DNA of 64,000 nt from Alkaliphilus peptidifermentans DSM 18978 (GTDB lineage Bacteria; Bacillota; Clostridia; Peptostreptococcales; Natronincolaceae): assembly GCF_900101495.1 (NCBI RefSeq), contig NZ_FMUS01000021.1:1-64000 (forward strand), in the 5' to 3' direction. Made by a program: the position numbers and the translations under genes. The notes beneath the pieces were generated by a model, which was given only the letters and a program-made list of their open reading frames with translations, did not search any database and was not told the DNA's origin. This document shows, in pieces, positions 63,647-64,000 of this stretch. Numbering within the stretch: the first letter of the stretch is position 1; every line of letters begins with the position of its first letter.

Positions 63647-64000
63647 TTTGCCTCACCCAGACTTTCACTGTAAATATTTCCCCCATTCATTTGTATTAAT
63701 TTATCATAATCTTCATATTCAATTAAATGAGTTGCATGGGTAGTAATAATTACTGAGGTATTATCATCCTTAAAGGATGCCAATAGCTCTAATATGTTCA
63801 AAGCATTATCTTTATCCAAATTACCTGTTGGCTCATCAGCTAATATTAGTGAAGGTTTTCTTGCCACAGCACGAGCTATAGCCACCCTCTGACCCTCTCC
63901 CCAAGAAAGGTTTTCTACTGGCGATAGCAACTTATGCTTTAATCCTACCTTTACTAAAGCATCATTGGCTGCTTCCCTTATCAGACTAGGAGAAAGATCT
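63643..64000 (-). CDS. ftsE: FtsE-like ABC ATPase, 5' end outside window
   Basis: Only the C-terminal 119 or so codons are inside the window; the reading frame stays open to the edge, where the gene begins beyond. Walker B LILADEPTGNLD and switch VIITTHAT are normal. The ABC signature reads LSWGEGQRV instead of the usual LSGGEQQRV: two of the most conserved positions are changed. Overlaps ftsX by four bases. Confidence 0.85.
   Translation of the reverse strand, partial: DLSPSLIREAANDALVKVGLKHKLLSPVENLSWGEGQRVAIARAVARKPSLILADEPTGNLDKDNALNILELLASFKDDNTSVIITTHATHLIEYEDYDKLIQMNGGNIYSESLGEAK

Noticed and set aside
1-64000. CRISPR arrays, tRNA and rRNA genes
   Set aside because: No evenly spaced direct repeats, no cloverleaf or rRNA-like sequence found on reading; computational scanning would be needed to be certain about tRNAs.

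Overview
The window reads as a chromosome segment from a low-GC, anaerobe-like Firmicute of class Clostridia. The support is the strong AGGAGG-type ribosome binding sites, T-box and tandem SAM-I riboswitches, two-protein nucleoside-recognition membrane pairs, an SLH-domain surface protein, LysM proteins, HD-GYP/GGDEF proteins and TRAP and Liv transporters. An Alkaliphilus/Natronincola-like relative is my guess, not something shown. I see no rRNA, tRNA, CRISPR array, transposase, integrase or phage structural gene. Most genes lie on the minus strand.

Layout. 0.2-4.5 kb: a small membrane protein, then a pair made of a permuted papain-fold (YiiX-like) protein and a very large 7TM hybrid sensor kinase ending in GGDEF. 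4.7-11.6 kb: a complete tryptophan operon in the unusual order trpE(G)-trpB-trpA-trpD-trpC-trpF behind a tryptophan T-box leader; TrpE and TrpG are one polypeptide. 11.7-14.6 kb: a chemoreceptor and a nucleoside-recognition membrane pair. 14.8-19.5 kb: a Liv-type ABC transporter (livKHMGF). 19.7-22.4 kb: metY-metA behind two SAM-I riboswitches in series, each with its own terminator. 22.5-26.7 kb: an NhaC-type antiporter and a divergent ECF sigma/anti-sigma/unknown membrane protein operon. 26.7-29.6 kb: an array of hairpins, a DUF1874/YddF protein with all four ring-nuclease (AcrIII-1/Crn2) active-site residues, RluF, and a fusion of a lysine-less PLP-fold domain with a GNAT acetyltransferase. 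29.7-36.5 kb: two c-di-GMP turnover proteins, a BaeRF-like protein, a palindromic MITE-like element between two copies of one terminator, and an uncharacterised HELGH metallopeptidase. 36.5-39.3 kb: a MarR-controlled flavoprotein operon. 39.4-43.8 kb: an SLH surface protein, an AraC regulator, a GNAT and a DMT permease.

44.0-56.7 kb is the most interesting region: about 12 kb of co-directional genes encoding RidA, an EutB-type dehydratase, a DoeA/EutD-type (ectoine hydrolase-like) M24 protein, an Asp/Glu racemase-family protein, a three-part TRAP transporter, an IclR regulator, an M20D amidohydrolase, a glutamate-dehydrogenase-family enzyme, a U32-like barrel protein and a PanB homologue. The same palindrome (TTCTA-N5-TAGAA followed by CG) occurs before iclR and twice in the long leader region before panB. 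I read it as a candidate IclR-controlled locus for uptake and catabolism of ectoine, hydroxyectoine or a related cyclic amidine/amide.

56.7-64 kb: folD beside a wrecked formate-tetrahydrofolate ligase gene, a triple-LysM protein, an M20 peptidase, a VanY-like carboxypeptidase, a flavodoxin, and an ftsE-ftsX pair cut by the window end; its FtsE-like protein has an altered ABC signature motif.
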